The notes under the pieces were generated by a model. It was not told the DNA's origin, did not search any database, and saw only the letters and a program-made list of their open reading frames with translations. DNA of 64,000 bases from contig NZ_LUUB01000080.1 in the NCBI RefSeq assembly GCF_001641635.1, positions 225,898-289,897 on the forward strand. The letters are read 5' to 3'. The number at the start of each line of letters is the position of its first letter. The stretch's first letter is position 1. This stretch comes from Bradyrhizobium centrolobii. Its GTDB lineage: Bacteria; Pseudomonadota; Alphaproteobacteria; Rhizobiales; Xanthobacteraceae. Of this stretch, positions 42,543 to 51,217 are shown one piece after another. Made by a program: the position numbers and the translations under genes.

Positions 42543-43178
42543 TTATCGCGTTTCCAGCATGGCAACGCGGATACCGAGATAGACGAAGAGGCCGCCGAGC
42601 GTCCGGTTGATCCAGGCTATCACGCCCTCGGACTGCCGCAGCCGGTGCGCGGCCTTCGCCGCGAACGCCGCCAGGAACAGGCACCACAGCGTGCCCGTGC
42701 AGATGAAGATCAGGCCGAGCGTCAGGAAGGCGAGCGGCTTGTGCGACGAATCGACTGCGACGAATTGCGGCAGGAAGGCGAGGAAGAACAGCGCCACCTT
42801 GGGATTGAGCGCATTGGTGAAGACGCCCTGGAGAAAGACCCGCCGCAGCGATTTCTGGACGGGCTCGCCTGTCACGGCCGCCGCGAGCGCCGGCCGCGAC
42901 CACAGCATTTGAAGTCCCGTCAGGACGAGATAGGCCGCGCCGACCAGCTTCAGGATCGCGAATGCCGTGGATGAGGCCATCAGCAGTGCCGATAGCCCGA
43001 TCGCTGCGCCCGTCACATGGAATAAGCAGCCAAAACTGATGCCGAAGGCGGCCGCAGCCCCACCCCGCCATCCCATCTGCATGCTCCGGCCGATGACATA
43101 GACGGAGTCCGGTCCCGGCGTGATGTTGAGCAGCACGCCGGACAGGATGAAAAGCCAGAGTTCGTGAATGCCGAGCAT
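42543..43178 (-). CDS. LysE/RhtB-family amino-acid exporter
   Basis: A 211-residue inner-membrane protein with about six helices. LLNITPGPDSVYVIGRSMQMG is the LysE/RhtB signature, AAYLVLTGLQMLWS and FLQGVFTNALNPKVALFFLA are the other conserved blocks. It exports amino acids or similar small compounds. The ATG at 43178 is preferred to the in-frame GTG at 43196. It precedes the GFA gene on the same strand by about 70 bp. Confidence 0.9.
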   Translation of the reverse strand: MLGIHELWLFILSGVLLNITPGPDSVYVIGRSMQMGWRGGAAAAFGISFGCLFHVTGAAIGLSALLMASSTAFAILKLVGAAYLVLTGLQMLWSRPALAAAVTGEPVQKSLRRVFLQGVFTNALNPKVALFFLAFLPQFVAVDSSHKPLAFLTLGLIFICTGTLWCLFLAAFAAKAAHRLRQSEGVIAWINRTLGGLFVYLGIRVAMLETR

Positions 43179-43406
43179 GCCTGATGTCCCGTCCACCCGG
43201 GGCCGGGCGGTGTGAGGGAACCCGGCTTAGTCGGTTCGCCGGCCTGCGTCCACCGCCGGATTGCGTAGGATTTGTAACGAATTTGCAATGCGGATCATAC
43301 TTCCGCTCGGCCTCTTCTGCTCTATAAAGGCAAGGTTCTTGAAATGCTGGATTCGGGACGACTGCCACGCCGTGGCCGGTCCCCGATCCGTTGGAGCCCT
43401 GGGGAT

Positions 43407-45206
43407 ATGGAAAGACGCCTGGCCGCCATCGTCTGCGCCGACGTCGCCGGCTATTCGCGCATGATGGGCCATGACGAGGCCGGCACCCATGCCGCCTTCA
43501 AGGCGCATCGCAGTGCGATTCATCCCATTATCCTCAATCACGGCGGCCGCGTCGTGAAGAACACCGGCGACGGATTCCTGCTGGAGTTCGCCAGTATCGT
43601 CGGCGCCACTGAGGCGGCGATCGCGATTCAGACGCTGATGGCGGAACGCAACCACCATCTGCCCGCCGAGCGCGCCATGCAATTCCGCCTCGGAATCCAC
43701 ATGGGCGACGTGATCGCCGACGAGGACGAGGTGTTCGGTGACGACGTCAACATCGCCGTACGCCTCGAATCCGTGGCCAGCCCCGGCGGCTTCGCGATCT
43801 CGGCCAAGGCCTACAAGGAAGTCGGCAAGCATCTCAGCGTATCGCTGGTCGATGCCGGCAATCACCGCTTCAAGAACATCAAGGATCCGGTCGGCGTCTG
43901 GACCTGGACGCCAGAGGGCGCACCTGCGCTCGTGCCCGAGGCGAAGGAGGCGTCGGTCCTGTCGCAGCAGTACCGGACCGCGATCGTCGGGGTGCTGCCC
44001 TTCGCCAATCTCAGCGACGCCCAGGACGACGAGTATTTCTCCGATGGCCTGACCGAGGACCTGATCCACGCGCTGTCGCTGCAATCGTTCTATCGCGTGC
44101 TGAGCCGCAACTCGACCTTCGCCTTCAAGGGCAAGAACGTGAGCACCCGCCTGATCGCGCGCGAGATCGACGCGACCTACCTGATCCAGGGTTCGGTGCG
44201 GCGTGCCGGCAGCAAGATCCGCGTCACCGCCGAGCTGATCGCGCCGGAGACCGGCGAGCAGCTCTGGACCGGCCGCTACGACCGCGACATCGGCGATCTC
44301 TTCGCGATGCAGGACGAGATCACCACCAACCTGTCCGCAGCCATCGCCACCGAGATCGTCCGTGCCGAAGCCTCCGCGCCCGCACGCCTCACCAACGACG
44401 TGACCGCCTGGGACCGCTTCCTCAAGGGACTCTCACATTATTACCGGCAGACCAAGGAGGACCTGAGCTCGGCCATCGCCCTGTTTCACGAGGCCATCAC
44501 GCTCGATCCGAAACTGTCGATCGCCCACGCCTATCTCGCCACGATCCAGATCCAGAGCATCCAGTTCGGCTGGATCAAGGGCACCCGTGAATTGTGGGCC
44601 GAGGCGATGAACCTCGCCGAAACCAGCGTGCGGCTTGATCCGCGCTCTTCCTTCGCGTTTTCGATCCTGTCGTGGGCGCATGCGATGGAGGGGCATTACG
44701 AGGCCGCAATGGACGCCGCCAGGCGCGCGGTCGCGCTCAACCCCTACGACATGGGCGCGCGCGGTGTGCTCGGCATCTGCCACTTCGTCATCGGCGAGCA
44801 CCGCGAGGCGATCGAGCTGTTCTCGATGGCGGCGCAGCGCGACAACAACGATCCGCGCTACCAATGGGCGGCACTGAATGCCTTCAGCCATTACCTGCTG
44901 GGGCAATATGACGCGACCCTGTCATGGGCGCGCGAACAGCTCTACATCAACCCCAATCACATGCAGGCGCTCGCGATCCGCGCCGCCGCGCTGGCACAGC
45001 TTGGACGCGCCGAGGAGGCCGCCGAGGCGGCCGAAGTTCTGCTCGGCAACTACCCGGCGCTGAACGCCGACCGGCATTTGCGGAATTTCCACTGGAAGCG
45101 GCCCGAGGACATCGCCCATTACCGCGAGGGCCTATTGAAAGCGGGTGTACCCTTCAGCAAGCTGACCCTCGTCCAGACCGACGTCAAGCGCGCCGCCGAA
45201 TCCTGA
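43407..45206 (+). CDS. Class III adenylate/guanylate cyclase with TolB-like and TPR domains
   Basis: A 599-residue soluble protein. The cyclase domain fills about residues 1-170: RRLAAIVCADVAGYSRMMG with the metal Asp, VKNTGDGFLLEF, and DDVNIAVRLESVA. A FlgO/TolB-like segment follows (VLPFANLSDAQDDEYFSDGL, YLIQGSVRRAGSKIRVTAEL), then TPR repeats from about 340 to 560 (SIAHAYLATIQIQS, AARRAVALNPYDMGARGVLG). This layout is abundant in rhizobia, where cells carry many such cyclases. The regulatory input is not known. GGGGAT precedes the ATG. A second, membrane-bound cyclase is at 20535-22097. Confidence 0.92.
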   Translation: MERRLAAIVCADVAGYSRMMGHDEAGTHAAFKAHRSAIHPIILNHGGRVVKNTGDGFLLEFASIVGATEAAIAIQTLMAERNHHLPAERAMQFRLGIHMGDVIADEDEVFGDDVNIAVRLESVASPGGFAISAKAYKEVGKHLSVSLVDAGNHRFKNIKDPVGVWTWTPEGAPALVPEAKEASVLSQQYRTAIVGVLPFANLSDAQDDEYFSDGLTEDLIHALSLQSFYRVLSRNSTFAFKGKNVSTRLIAREIDATYLIQGSVRRAGSKIRVTAELIAPETGEQLWTGRYDRDIGDLFAMQDEITTNLSAAIATEIVRAEASAPARLTNDVTAWDRFLKGLSHYYRQTKEDLSSAIALFHEAITLDPKLSIAHAYLATIQIQSIQFGWIKGTRELWAEAMNLAETSVRLDPRSSFAFSILSWAHAMEGHYEAAMDAARRAVALNPYDMGARGVLGICHFVIGEHREAIELFSMAAQRDNNDPRYQWAALNAFSHYLLGQYDATLSWAREQLYINPNHMQALAIRAAALAQLGRAEEAAEAAEVLLGNYPALNADRHLRNFHWKRPEDIAHYREGLLKAGVPFSKLTLVQTDVKRAAES

Positions 45207-45384
45207 GGGCAAACCTCGGCCCCATCGCAATCTCACGTCTGCTTTTATTGACACCGCGCGGAATTCCGCCACACTTCTCCACACGCTGAGGTAGCATAGT
45301 CTCCCGCTGTCTGTTTGTTAGGACTTTCCGCGCTCTATCGGCGCGTCTGCTTTTTACGATTCGCTGTTTTCAGGAATTTGGGCC

Positions 45385-48168
45385 ATGCATAACCCTGCCT
45401 CGAAACCCTTCGATCCCCCGATCGAGGTGTCGCCGAACAATCCTTGTCCGTTCCTGCGCGGACTCGTCGGCAAGGGCTTCGTCGACGGCGGGACCGTCCC
45501 GCTGGGCACGCTGGCGCAGACCATCGCGAATGCGAGTGGCGAGAAGGGGCCGAAAAAGACGCTGGCCCGCATCGAGACCCGCGGCGTCGCGCTCATCGCC
45601 AACGGCGCGCGTCACCTGCTGAAGAGCATCTGGTCGGGCGCCCAGCTCGACGCGCTGCGCGGCGGCCCCCTGGACAAGCGCGGCGCCGGCTCGCGCATCC
45701 TCAGCGTGGACGGGCGCGTCAACGAGGACGAGATCGCGCGGCTTGCCAGCTTCGGCCGGAATTACCCCGATCCGTGCGGCGGCGTTGAGCCTGGCCTCAA
45801 CGCGTCGGAGATCGAGATATTCATGCGCGATAACCTCAAGCGCGCCGGCGACGCTGCGCGCTGGTACTACCCGCTGCTGATGAAATTCGAATGGCCGATC
45901 CTGCTGAAGATCATGGGCAAGGGCGAGGGTGAGAACCGCTATCTCAGCGTGGCCGACGTGCGCACGCTGTTCAATGAGCGCAAATTCCCCGATCGCATCA
46001 ACCAGCGACTTTTGTCGCAACCGGTGCTGTCGGCCTGCCAACGCACGATGCGCGGCGCCCTCAAGCTTGCGGCCCTGCTCGTCGCCCTCGGCCTCGTGAC
46101 CCTCATCGCCGTTGCCGAATTCCCCGATCAGGTCAGGGCAGTCCTGTGGGGACAGGCGGCGCAATTGATCCCGCCGCCCCTGCCCCCGCTCCGTGAGACG
46201 ACGGCTGCCTACTGGCTCGAGCAGAACTGGTCGCTCGAGGACCGGCACTGGTTCCATCACACCAGCCAGGGCACCGCAACGTTTCCTGTCCCCTACTCCT
46301 GGTTCATGGCACTGGAGCAGCCTCGCCTTCACCTGTTCTCGCGGCCAGGCATGATGAAGGACAGCACCTATCTCGAGCGCTTCGGCTTCATCCCGAGCCC
46401 GCAGTCCATCAACACCGACGCAACCACGCTGCGGCGCTTCGGCTATGCCAACGTCTACGAGACGAAGCAGCCGCCGAGCCTGTCGAGCGATTGGGGGCAA
46501 GGCGAGAATGTCGACGGCCTTCCGGTCGGATTTGCGCGGACGACGGGCGTCGTCGACCCTGCGACGGGACGGCGTGAAGAAGACAAGATCGGGCTGACCT
46601 GCGCCGCGTGTCACACCGGGCACATTCGTTACAAGGGCGTGGACGTGCGCTTTGACGGCGGACCGGCCATGACCGACCTGAAGAAGCTCGAGCTCTCGAC
46701 CGGTCTCTCGATCGCCTACACCCTGTATGTGCCGTTCCGCTTCAAGCGGTTTGCCGATCGCGTGCTCGGTCCCGAGGCGAGCGACGCCGACCGCGACGCC
46801 CTCAAGCAGAAGCTCGGCGCGATCGGCAAATTCCTGCTCGACTGGCAGAACAATTACGACAAGACGATCGCCGGCAAGACGACCTGGGACGGCAAGCAGC
46901 AGAAGGACACCGAGGAAGGATTCGGGCGTCTCGATGCGCTCAACCGCATAGGCAATCAGGTGTTTGCGCAGGACTTCGCGTTCAGCGGCGTCGCTGGGTT
47001 CGAGAAGAACCTGCATGCCCAGGATGCGCCGGTCAGCTTCCCGCCGATCTGGACCGTGCCGTGGCTCAAATATGCGCAGTACGATGCCTCGATCGAGCAG
47101 CCGCTGATCCGCAATGCCGGCGAAGCCCTCGGCGTGACCGCGCTGCTCAACCTGTCCGATGCCTATCCCAAGGACAGGCTCTACCGCTCCTCGGCCGAGA
47201 TCACCAATCTGCACTGGATCGAGAGCTTGCTGGCAGGTCCCGATCCCTACGCGCAGAAGAAGCTCGGCGGGTTGACCTCACCGAAATGGCCTTCGCAGAT
47301 CCTTGGCGACGCCTGGAAGATCGATCCCGATAGCGTCAAGCGCGGCCGCAAGCTCTACGCGACGATCTGCGTTGAGTGCCACCTCGGTCCCGTCAACGAT
47401 CCCGAGTTCGACAAGGAGTATCCGGAGAAAAGCGTCTGGTCCTCGCCGCGCTGGGAGCGCATCGGAGACCAGATGGTGCTGAACCCCGTCCAGAAGAGCG
47501 TCGCGGGGATGGGGACGGATTCCGCACAGGCCAACGTCCTTGAGAAGCGGACGATCTCCGTGCCGGGCTTCCTCGACCTGCAGCCGACGCGCATTCTCGG
47601 CGAGCAGTGGAAATGCACGAACCTGCCGGAGACCTCGTCGACCGAAATGTCCTACGCGCTTGGGCTGATGGCCATCGTCGACGTCGTAAGCCGCAAGGCG
47701 ATGGATGACGCACAAATCCCGCCAGAGAGACAGAAGTCCTGGTGGGGCGCCCGCGCGAACTGCCCTAATCCCGGGCCGCAGCCTCCGGACCCCAAGGAGC
47801 CACGCCCCTGGTATCGCGCGCGTCCGCTGAACGGCGCGTGGGCCACCGCCCCGTATCTCCACAACGGCTCGGTCCCCTCGCTCTACTGGATGCTGAGGCC
47901 GGCGGCCGAGCGCCCGAAGAAGTTCTGCATGGGCAATCGCGACTACGATCCGAAGCAGGTCGGCTTCGCTGTCGTCGAGGGCGAGACCTGCAAGACCGGA
48001 GAAACGCAGTTCTCGACCACCTGGCCCGACGGCACCGAGATCAACGGCAACAGCAATCGCGGCCATTCATTCGAGGGCACGCCGGGGCCGGACAAGCCAG
48101 GCGTCATCGGGCGCCCGCTGGAGGAAAAAGAGCGCTACGACCTGATCGAGTATCTGAAGACGCTGTAG
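45385..48168 (+). CDS. Membrane-anchored di-heme cytochrome c peroxidase, RoxA/MauG-like, with PCP-motif N-terminal domain
   Basis: A 927-residue protein. Residues 1-220 form a cytoplasm-side domain; one membrane helix covers about 226-244; the rest is periplasmic. The periplasmic part has heme motifs CAACH (406-410) and CVECH (662-666), with the first set in DKIGLTCAACHTGHIRYKG, which fits the RoxA/MauG-type di-heme peroxidase group. The N-terminal domain contains NNPCPFLRGLVGKGFVDGG with Cys21 and, near its end, YLSVADVRTLFNERKFPDR. Both recall heme-thiolate chloroperoxidases (Peroxidase_2), whose proximal ligand is the PCP cysteine. That match is by eye and uncertain. No cytochrome maturation genes adjoin. 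Confidence 0.8.
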   Translation: MHNPASKPFDPPIEVSPNNPCPFLRGLVGKGFVDGGTVPLGTLAQTIANASGEKGPKKTLARIETRGVALIANGARHLLKSIWSGAQLDALRGGPLDKRGAGSRILSVDGRVNEDEIARLASFGRNYPDPCGGVEPGLNASEIEIFMRDNLKRAGDAARWYYPLLMKFEWPILLKIMGKGEGENRYLSVADVRTLFNERKFPDRINQRLLSQPVLSACQRTMRGALKLAALLVALGLVTLIAVAEFPDQVRAVLWGQAAQLIPPPLPPLRETTAAYWLEQNWSLEDRHWFHHTSQGTATFPVPYSWFMALEQPRLHLFSRPGMMKDSTYLERFGFIPSPQSINTDATTLRRFGYANVYETKQPPSLSSDWGQGENVDGLPVGFARTTGVVDPATGRREEDKIGLTCAACHTGHIRYKGVDVRFDGGPAMTDLKKLELSTGLSIAYTLYVPFRFKRFADRVLGPEASDADRDALKQKLGAIGKFLLDWQNNYDKTIAGKTTWDGKQQKDTEEGFGRLDALNRIGNQVFAQDFAFSGVAGFEKNLHAQDAPVSFPPIWTVPWLKYAQYDASIEQPLIRNAGEALGVTALLNLSDAYPKDRLYRSSAEITNLHWIESLLAGPDPYAQKKLGGLTSPKWPSQILGDAWKIDPDSVKRGRKLYATICVECHLGPVNDPEFDKEYPEKSVWSSPRWERIGDQMVLNPVQKSVAGMGTDSAQANVLEKRTISVPGFLDLQPTRILGEQWKCTNLPETSSTEMSYALGLMAIVDVVSRKAMDDAQIPPERQKSWWGARANCPNPGPQPPDPKEPRPWYRARPLNGAWATAPYLHNGSVPSLYWMLRPAAERPKKFCMGNRDYDPKQVGFAVVEGETCKTGETQFSTTWPDGTEINGNSNRGHSFEGTPGPDKPGVIGRPLEEKERYDLIEYLKTL

Positions 48169-48203
48169 CGAGAGGCGCTCTTTGACACGCGCGACAAGAC
48201 GCG

Positions 48204-48230
48204 GATGCCCGGGACAAGCCCGGGCATGAC
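48204..48230. repeat. Small palindrome GATGCCCGGGACAAGCCCGGGCATGAC
   Basis: A 9- to 10-bp stem over a short ACA-type loop lies between the convergent peroxidase and hydrolase genes. A related palindrome (TGCCCCGGTCAAGCCGGGGCA) is at 58979-59003. It may serve as a terminator or be a REP unit. Confidence 0.6.
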
Positions 48231-48315
48231 GAGATTGTGGGACGATCGGCCGCTCAGGACGCATCGAGCTCGCTGTGATCCGCGCAGGCCATTGTCCTGC
48301 TGCTCGCCTACCACC

Positions 48316-49263
48316 TCACCCGAATAACGGCGTGCCCGGCACGAAGGCGTCGAACGCGGCCCAGAATTGCGCGCGGTAGCGGTCCTGCTCCTGGAGGATC
48401 TCGTGCTTGGCTCCGGCGATCACGAGATGGGAGCCTGCACGCAGATGATAGGCGAACTCCTCGATCGCCGCGGTCGAGACCACGGTGTCGTTGGAGGCCG
48501 CCAGCATCAGGATCGGCTGCCGGATCTCGGACGGGTAGTACATGCCCTTGAAGGTCTGCATCGCGCGGAACGCGGTATCGGCCCAGGCGACCGTCGGCGA
48601 TGCCAGCCCGAGCGTCGGATCCTCCTCGAGGATCGCCGCGTTGCGCGCATAGCGCACGGGATCGCTGGTCAAGGGATTGTTGATGAAGGGATCGAGCCCG
48701 GTGAGACGGTCGCTGCCGCCGGGCACGTAACGGCCGCCCTGCCCCAACAGGCGCATGGTCCTGAGCAGCGCCCGGACCGGAAACGAGGTGGAGCGGCCTG
48801 GCAGGTCGATCATCGGCGCCGACAGCACCATGCGGTCGAACCAGCGCTTGCCCGCATGCGCCACCCGCAGCATCACCGCGCCGCCCATGGAATGGGCGAG
48901 CGCAAAAAAGGGCGGCGGACAATCCGGCAGCACCACCTGCTGCACGAAGGTCTCGACGTCGACCTCATAATCGGAGAAGGCGCGCACAAAGCCCTTGCGC
49001 GGATCGCGCAGGCGGCGCGAGGAATGGCCCTGCCCGCGCCAGTCGATCATCGCCACCGCAAAGCCGCGATCACGCAGGTCACGCACCGTCTCGAAATATT
49101 TCTCGATCTGTTCGCCACGCCCGGTGAAGACGCAGACGGTGCCCTTGCGGCCCGCCGGCGGCGCCCAGCGTGCGAAGCGCAGCTCGGCGCCATCGGGCGT
49201 CTTGATGGTGCCGCTGACGACGTTTTCGGGAACCGGATTGGCGGGGATCGAGACCAGCGTCAT
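48316..49263 (-). CDS. Alpha/beta-hydrolase, monoglyceride lipase / lysophospholipase type
   Basis: A 315-residue cytoplasmic hydrolase. The oxyanion region VCVFTGRGEQIEKYFET, the FAVAMIDWRGQGHSSR block and the nucleophile elbow ALAHSMGGAVMLR place it in the PldB/monoacylglycerol-lipase group. A late DTVVS aspartate and AGAKHEIL histidine complete the triad. Likely substrates are lysophospholipids or monoglycerides. It is divergent from the hsp20 leader. Confidence 0.9.
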   Translation of the reverse strand: MTLVSIPANPVPENVVSGTIKTPDGAELRFARWAPPAGRKGTVCVFTGRGEQIEKYFETVRDLRDRGFAVAMIDWRGQGHSSRRLRDPRKGFVRAFSDYEVDVETFVQQVVLPDCPPPFFALAHSMGGAVMLRVAHAGKRWFDRMVLSAPMIDLPGRSTSFPVRALLRTMRLLGQGGRYVPGGSDRLTGLDPFINNPLTSDPVRYARNAAILEEDPTLGLASPTVAWADTAFRAMQTFKGMYYPSEIRQPILMLAASNDTVVSTAAIEEFAYHLRAGSHLVIAGAKHEILQEQDRYRAQFWAAFDAFVPGTPLFG

Positions 49264-49321
49264 GGTGGGAGGTGCTGAAAATCAAGGGGCGGACGCGCCG
49301 AAAAGGCGCCGTTGCCGCCCT

Positions 49322-49349
49322 CTTGAACGCTGTTTCGTCCCACCCATAT
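49322..49349 (+). promoter_or_regulatory. Sigma32 (RpoH)-type heat-shock promoter of hsp20
   Basis: CTTGAAC at 49322-49328 and CCCATAT at 49343-49349 are 14 bases apart, a close match to the sigma32 consensus CTTGAAA-N12-14-CCCATNT. Transcription would begin near 49356 and give a leader of about 110 nt. Confidence 0.75.
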
Positions 49350-49355
49350 CATTTT

Positions 49356-49467
49356 CGTGCAGGCCGCTACCAGTGCTTCGGAACCGAAGCATCAGGCTGC
49401 ACACAGACTAAGCCCGGCCCGATTCGCGGGCGGGTTACCAGATCAGTCGCTCAATGGAGGACTAACC
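49356..49467 (+). promoter_or_regulatory. ROSE-like RNA thermometer leader of hsp20
   Basis: Three stacked hairpins can form in the leader. I: TGCTTCGG/CCGAAGCA at 49374-49391. II: CCCG(G)CCCG/CGGGCGGG at 49413-49434 with one bulged G. III: AGTC(G)CTC at 49445-49452 pairs with GAGGACT at 49457-49463, hiding most of the GGAGG ribosome site and leaving one bulged G. The strand opposite the ribosome site reads T-C-G-C-T, matching the U-U/C-G-C-U hallmark of ROSE elements. Length and position also agree with Bradyrhizobium ROSE leaders. Confidence 0.82.
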
Positions 49468-49938
49468 ATGCGTACCTACGACCTCACCCCCTTCTATCGT
49501 TCCACCGTCGGCTTCGACCGTCTCTTCAACCTGCTCGACCAGACAAGCTCCGACGGCAGCCCCGGCTATCCGCCCTACAACATCGAGCGTACCGGCGAGA
49601 ACGCCTACCGCATCACCGTTGCGGTTTCCGGCTTCTCCAAGGATGAGCTGTCCATCGTCGCGAAGGAAAACACGCTGACGATCAAGGGCGAGAAAGTCGC
49701 GAACGAGAACAGCAGGAGCGAAGTGCTCTACCGCGGCATCGCCGCCCGCGCCTTCGAGCGCGCCTTCCAACTTGCCGACTTCGTGCAGGTGAAGGATGCC
49801 TCGCTCGAGAACGGGCTGCTTCATGTCGACCTCGTGCGCGAGATTCCCGAGGCCAAGAAGCCGCGCCAGATCGCGATCAACACCAGCGCGCAACCTGCGC
49901 AGGTGATCGAGGGCTCCGCCGGCAAGGCGGCCGCTTAA
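49468..49938 (+). CDS. Small heat-shock protein, Hsp20 / alpha-crystallin family
   Basis: A 156-residue chaperone of the class A rhizobial type (IbpA-like). It starts MRTYDLTPFYRSTVGFDRLF, and the alpha-crystallin domain follows: YNIERTGENAYRITVAVSGF, DELSIVAKENTLTIKGEK, RGIAARAFERAFQLADFVQV and ENGLLHVDLVREIPE. It binds unfolding proteins and prevents aggregation. The GGAGG ahead of the ATG lies inside hairpin III of the leader, so translation should rise when the hairpin melts. Confidence 0.95.
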   Translation: MRTYDLTPFYRSTVGFDRLFNLLDQTSSDGSPGYPPYNIERTGENAYRITVAVSGFSKDELSIVAKENTLTIKGEKVANENSRSEVLYRGIAARAFERAFQLADFVQVKDASLENGLLHVDLVREIPEAKKPRQIAINTSAQPAQVIEGSAGKAAA

Positions 49939-49964
49939 GACACCTCGACAACTTCCAAGTTACG

Positions 49965-49996
49965 AAAACGCCCCGGTGCCCCGGGGCGTTTTTTGT
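49965..49996 (+). terminator. Intrinsic terminator of hsp20
   Basis: A 12-bp stem AAAACGCCCCGG / CCGGGGCGTTTT over a TGCC loop ends in a run of T, 27 bp after the hsp20 stop codon. Confidence 0.9.
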
Positions 49997-50029
49997 TTGC
50001 ATGACGCAAAGAGACGCACGAGAATTTTT

Positions 50030-50190
50030 GGGCGCCTTTTGTTTTGCTCAGCTCTCCCCGATGTCGTCCTGGCGAAAGCCAGGACCCATTACCCCAGGGA
50101 GACGTTTGGCGAAGATTCGTCGTCCGGTACTCGCACCGTCCGCCATCGATAGACCTCGCGGTATGGGTCCTGGCTTTCGCCAGGACGACA
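50030..50190. repeat. Terminator remnant plus CTGGCGAAAGCCAG inverted repeat
   Basis: Positions 50030-50050 are identical to the 3' half of the terminator region at 51107-51127. They are followed by an inverted repeat at 50061-50190 whose arms begin GTCGTCCTGGCGAAAGCCAG and end CTGGCTTTCGCCAGGACGAC. The same arm unit occurs at 51139-51170. So the hydrolase gene between is bracketed by copies of the same DNA. Confidence 0.75.
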
Positions 50191-50295
50191 CCGGATGGTT
50201 TTTTGCGCTACATCACAGAGCGGTGAAGAGGCGTAACGAGCTAGCCGCATGCTCCGTCCTTTGGGCATCGAAGCCAAGAAGGACGGAGAATAATC

Positions 50296-51066
50296 GTGAC
50301 ACTTTGGCGCAGCCTTTTCGTCGCCGCGAGCCTGTTGGCGGCCCCACTCAGCCTTGCCCATGCCCAGGCACCGCAGACCGTGAAGGCGAAGAATGTCGTG
50401 CTGGTGCACGGCGCCTGGGCGGACGGCTCGAGCTGGTCGGAGGTGATCCCGATCCTCCAGGCCGCGGGCCTGCATGTAACCGCGGTACAGAATCCGCTGG
50501 GCTCGCTCGCCGAGTCCGTCGAGGCGACCAGGCGCGCGCTGGCGGAGCAGGATGGTTCGACCGTGCTGGCCGCGCATTCCTGGGGCGGCACCGTGATCAG
50601 CCAGGTCGGCACCGATCCGAAGGTCACTGGCCTCGTCTATGTCGCAGCGCGCGCGCCCGACGCCAACGAGGATTTCGTCGCGCTGTCGAAGCAATTCCCG
50701 ACCGGACCCGCGCGCGCCGGCATCGTCGAGCGTGACGGATTCACAAAACTCTCCGAGGACGCCTTCCTGAAGTATTTCGCCAACGGCGTCGCACCGGACC
50801 GCGCGAAGGAGCTCTACGCCGTGCAATGGCCGACGGCCGCCTCGATCTTCGCAGGCCGCACCACTGAAGCCGCCTGGCACTCGAAGCCGAGCTGGTACGC
50901 GGTGTCGAAGAATGACTACACCATCAATCCAGATTTCGAACGCTTCCTGGCCAAGCGCATGAATGCGACCACGATCGAGCTCGACGCCGGTCACCTCTCG
51001 CTGGTGTCGCATCCGAAGGAGGTGGCGAATTTGATCCTGGATGCGGCGGGGTACGGGCATAGCTAA
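50296..51066 (+). CDS. Secreted alpha/beta-hydrolase (EstC/salicylate-esterase-like)
   Basis: A 256-residue protein with a signal peptide (AASLLAAPLSLAHAQ). NVVLVHGAWADGSSWSEVI gives the oxyanion HG motif, LAAHSWGGTVISQ the nucleophile serine, and TIELDAGHLSLVSHP the catalytic histidine, so it looks active. The group resembles plant-type methylesterases and bacterial EstC. It starts at GTG with ACGGAG upstream. It is bracketed by near-identical repeat/terminator copies at 50030-50088 and 51107-51163. Confidence 0.88.
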   Translation: MTLWRSLFVAASLLAAPLSLAHAQAPQTVKAKNVVLVHGAWADGSSWSEVIPILQAAGLHVTAVQNPLGSLAESVEATRRALAEQDGSTVLAAHSWGGTVISQVGTDPKVTGLVYVAARAPDANEDFVALSKQFPTGPARAGIVERDGFTKLSEDAFLKYFANGVAPDRAKELYAVQWPTAASIFAGRTTEAAWHSKPSWYAVSKNDYTINPDFERFLAKRMNATTIELDAGHLSLVSHPKEVANLILDAAGYGHS

Positions 51067-51087
51067 GCGGCGATCGCTTGAAAGCAC

Positions 51088-51122
51088 AAAGGCGCCCGAG
51101 GTTTTCGGGCGCCTTTTGTTTT
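51088..51122 (+). terminator. Intrinsic terminator of the secreted hydrolase gene
   Basis: A 12-bp stem AAAGGCGCCCGA / TCGGGCGCCTTT with a five-base loop is followed by a T-rich stretch, 22 bp after the stop codon. Confidence 0.88.
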
Positions 51123-51138
51123 GCTCATCCCTCTCCTC

Positions 51139-51170
51139 AATGTCGTCCTGGCGAAAGCCAGGACGACATT
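51139..51170. repeat. Perfect 14-bp palindrome with GAAA loop
   Basis: AATGTCGTCCTGGC and GCCAGGACGACATT form a perfect stem around GAAA. It is the compact form of the repeat at 50061-50190. Confidence 0.8.
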
Positions 51171-51217
51171 GAAGGAGCGGCCGGCGCTGTCGCGATTTAA
51201 CGAACAGCGCCCACGTC

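Noticed and set aside
45370..47214. 614-codon open frame on the minus strand
   Set aside because: Antisense shadow of the di-heme peroxidase gene, with arginine/glutamate-rich composition and no domain motif.
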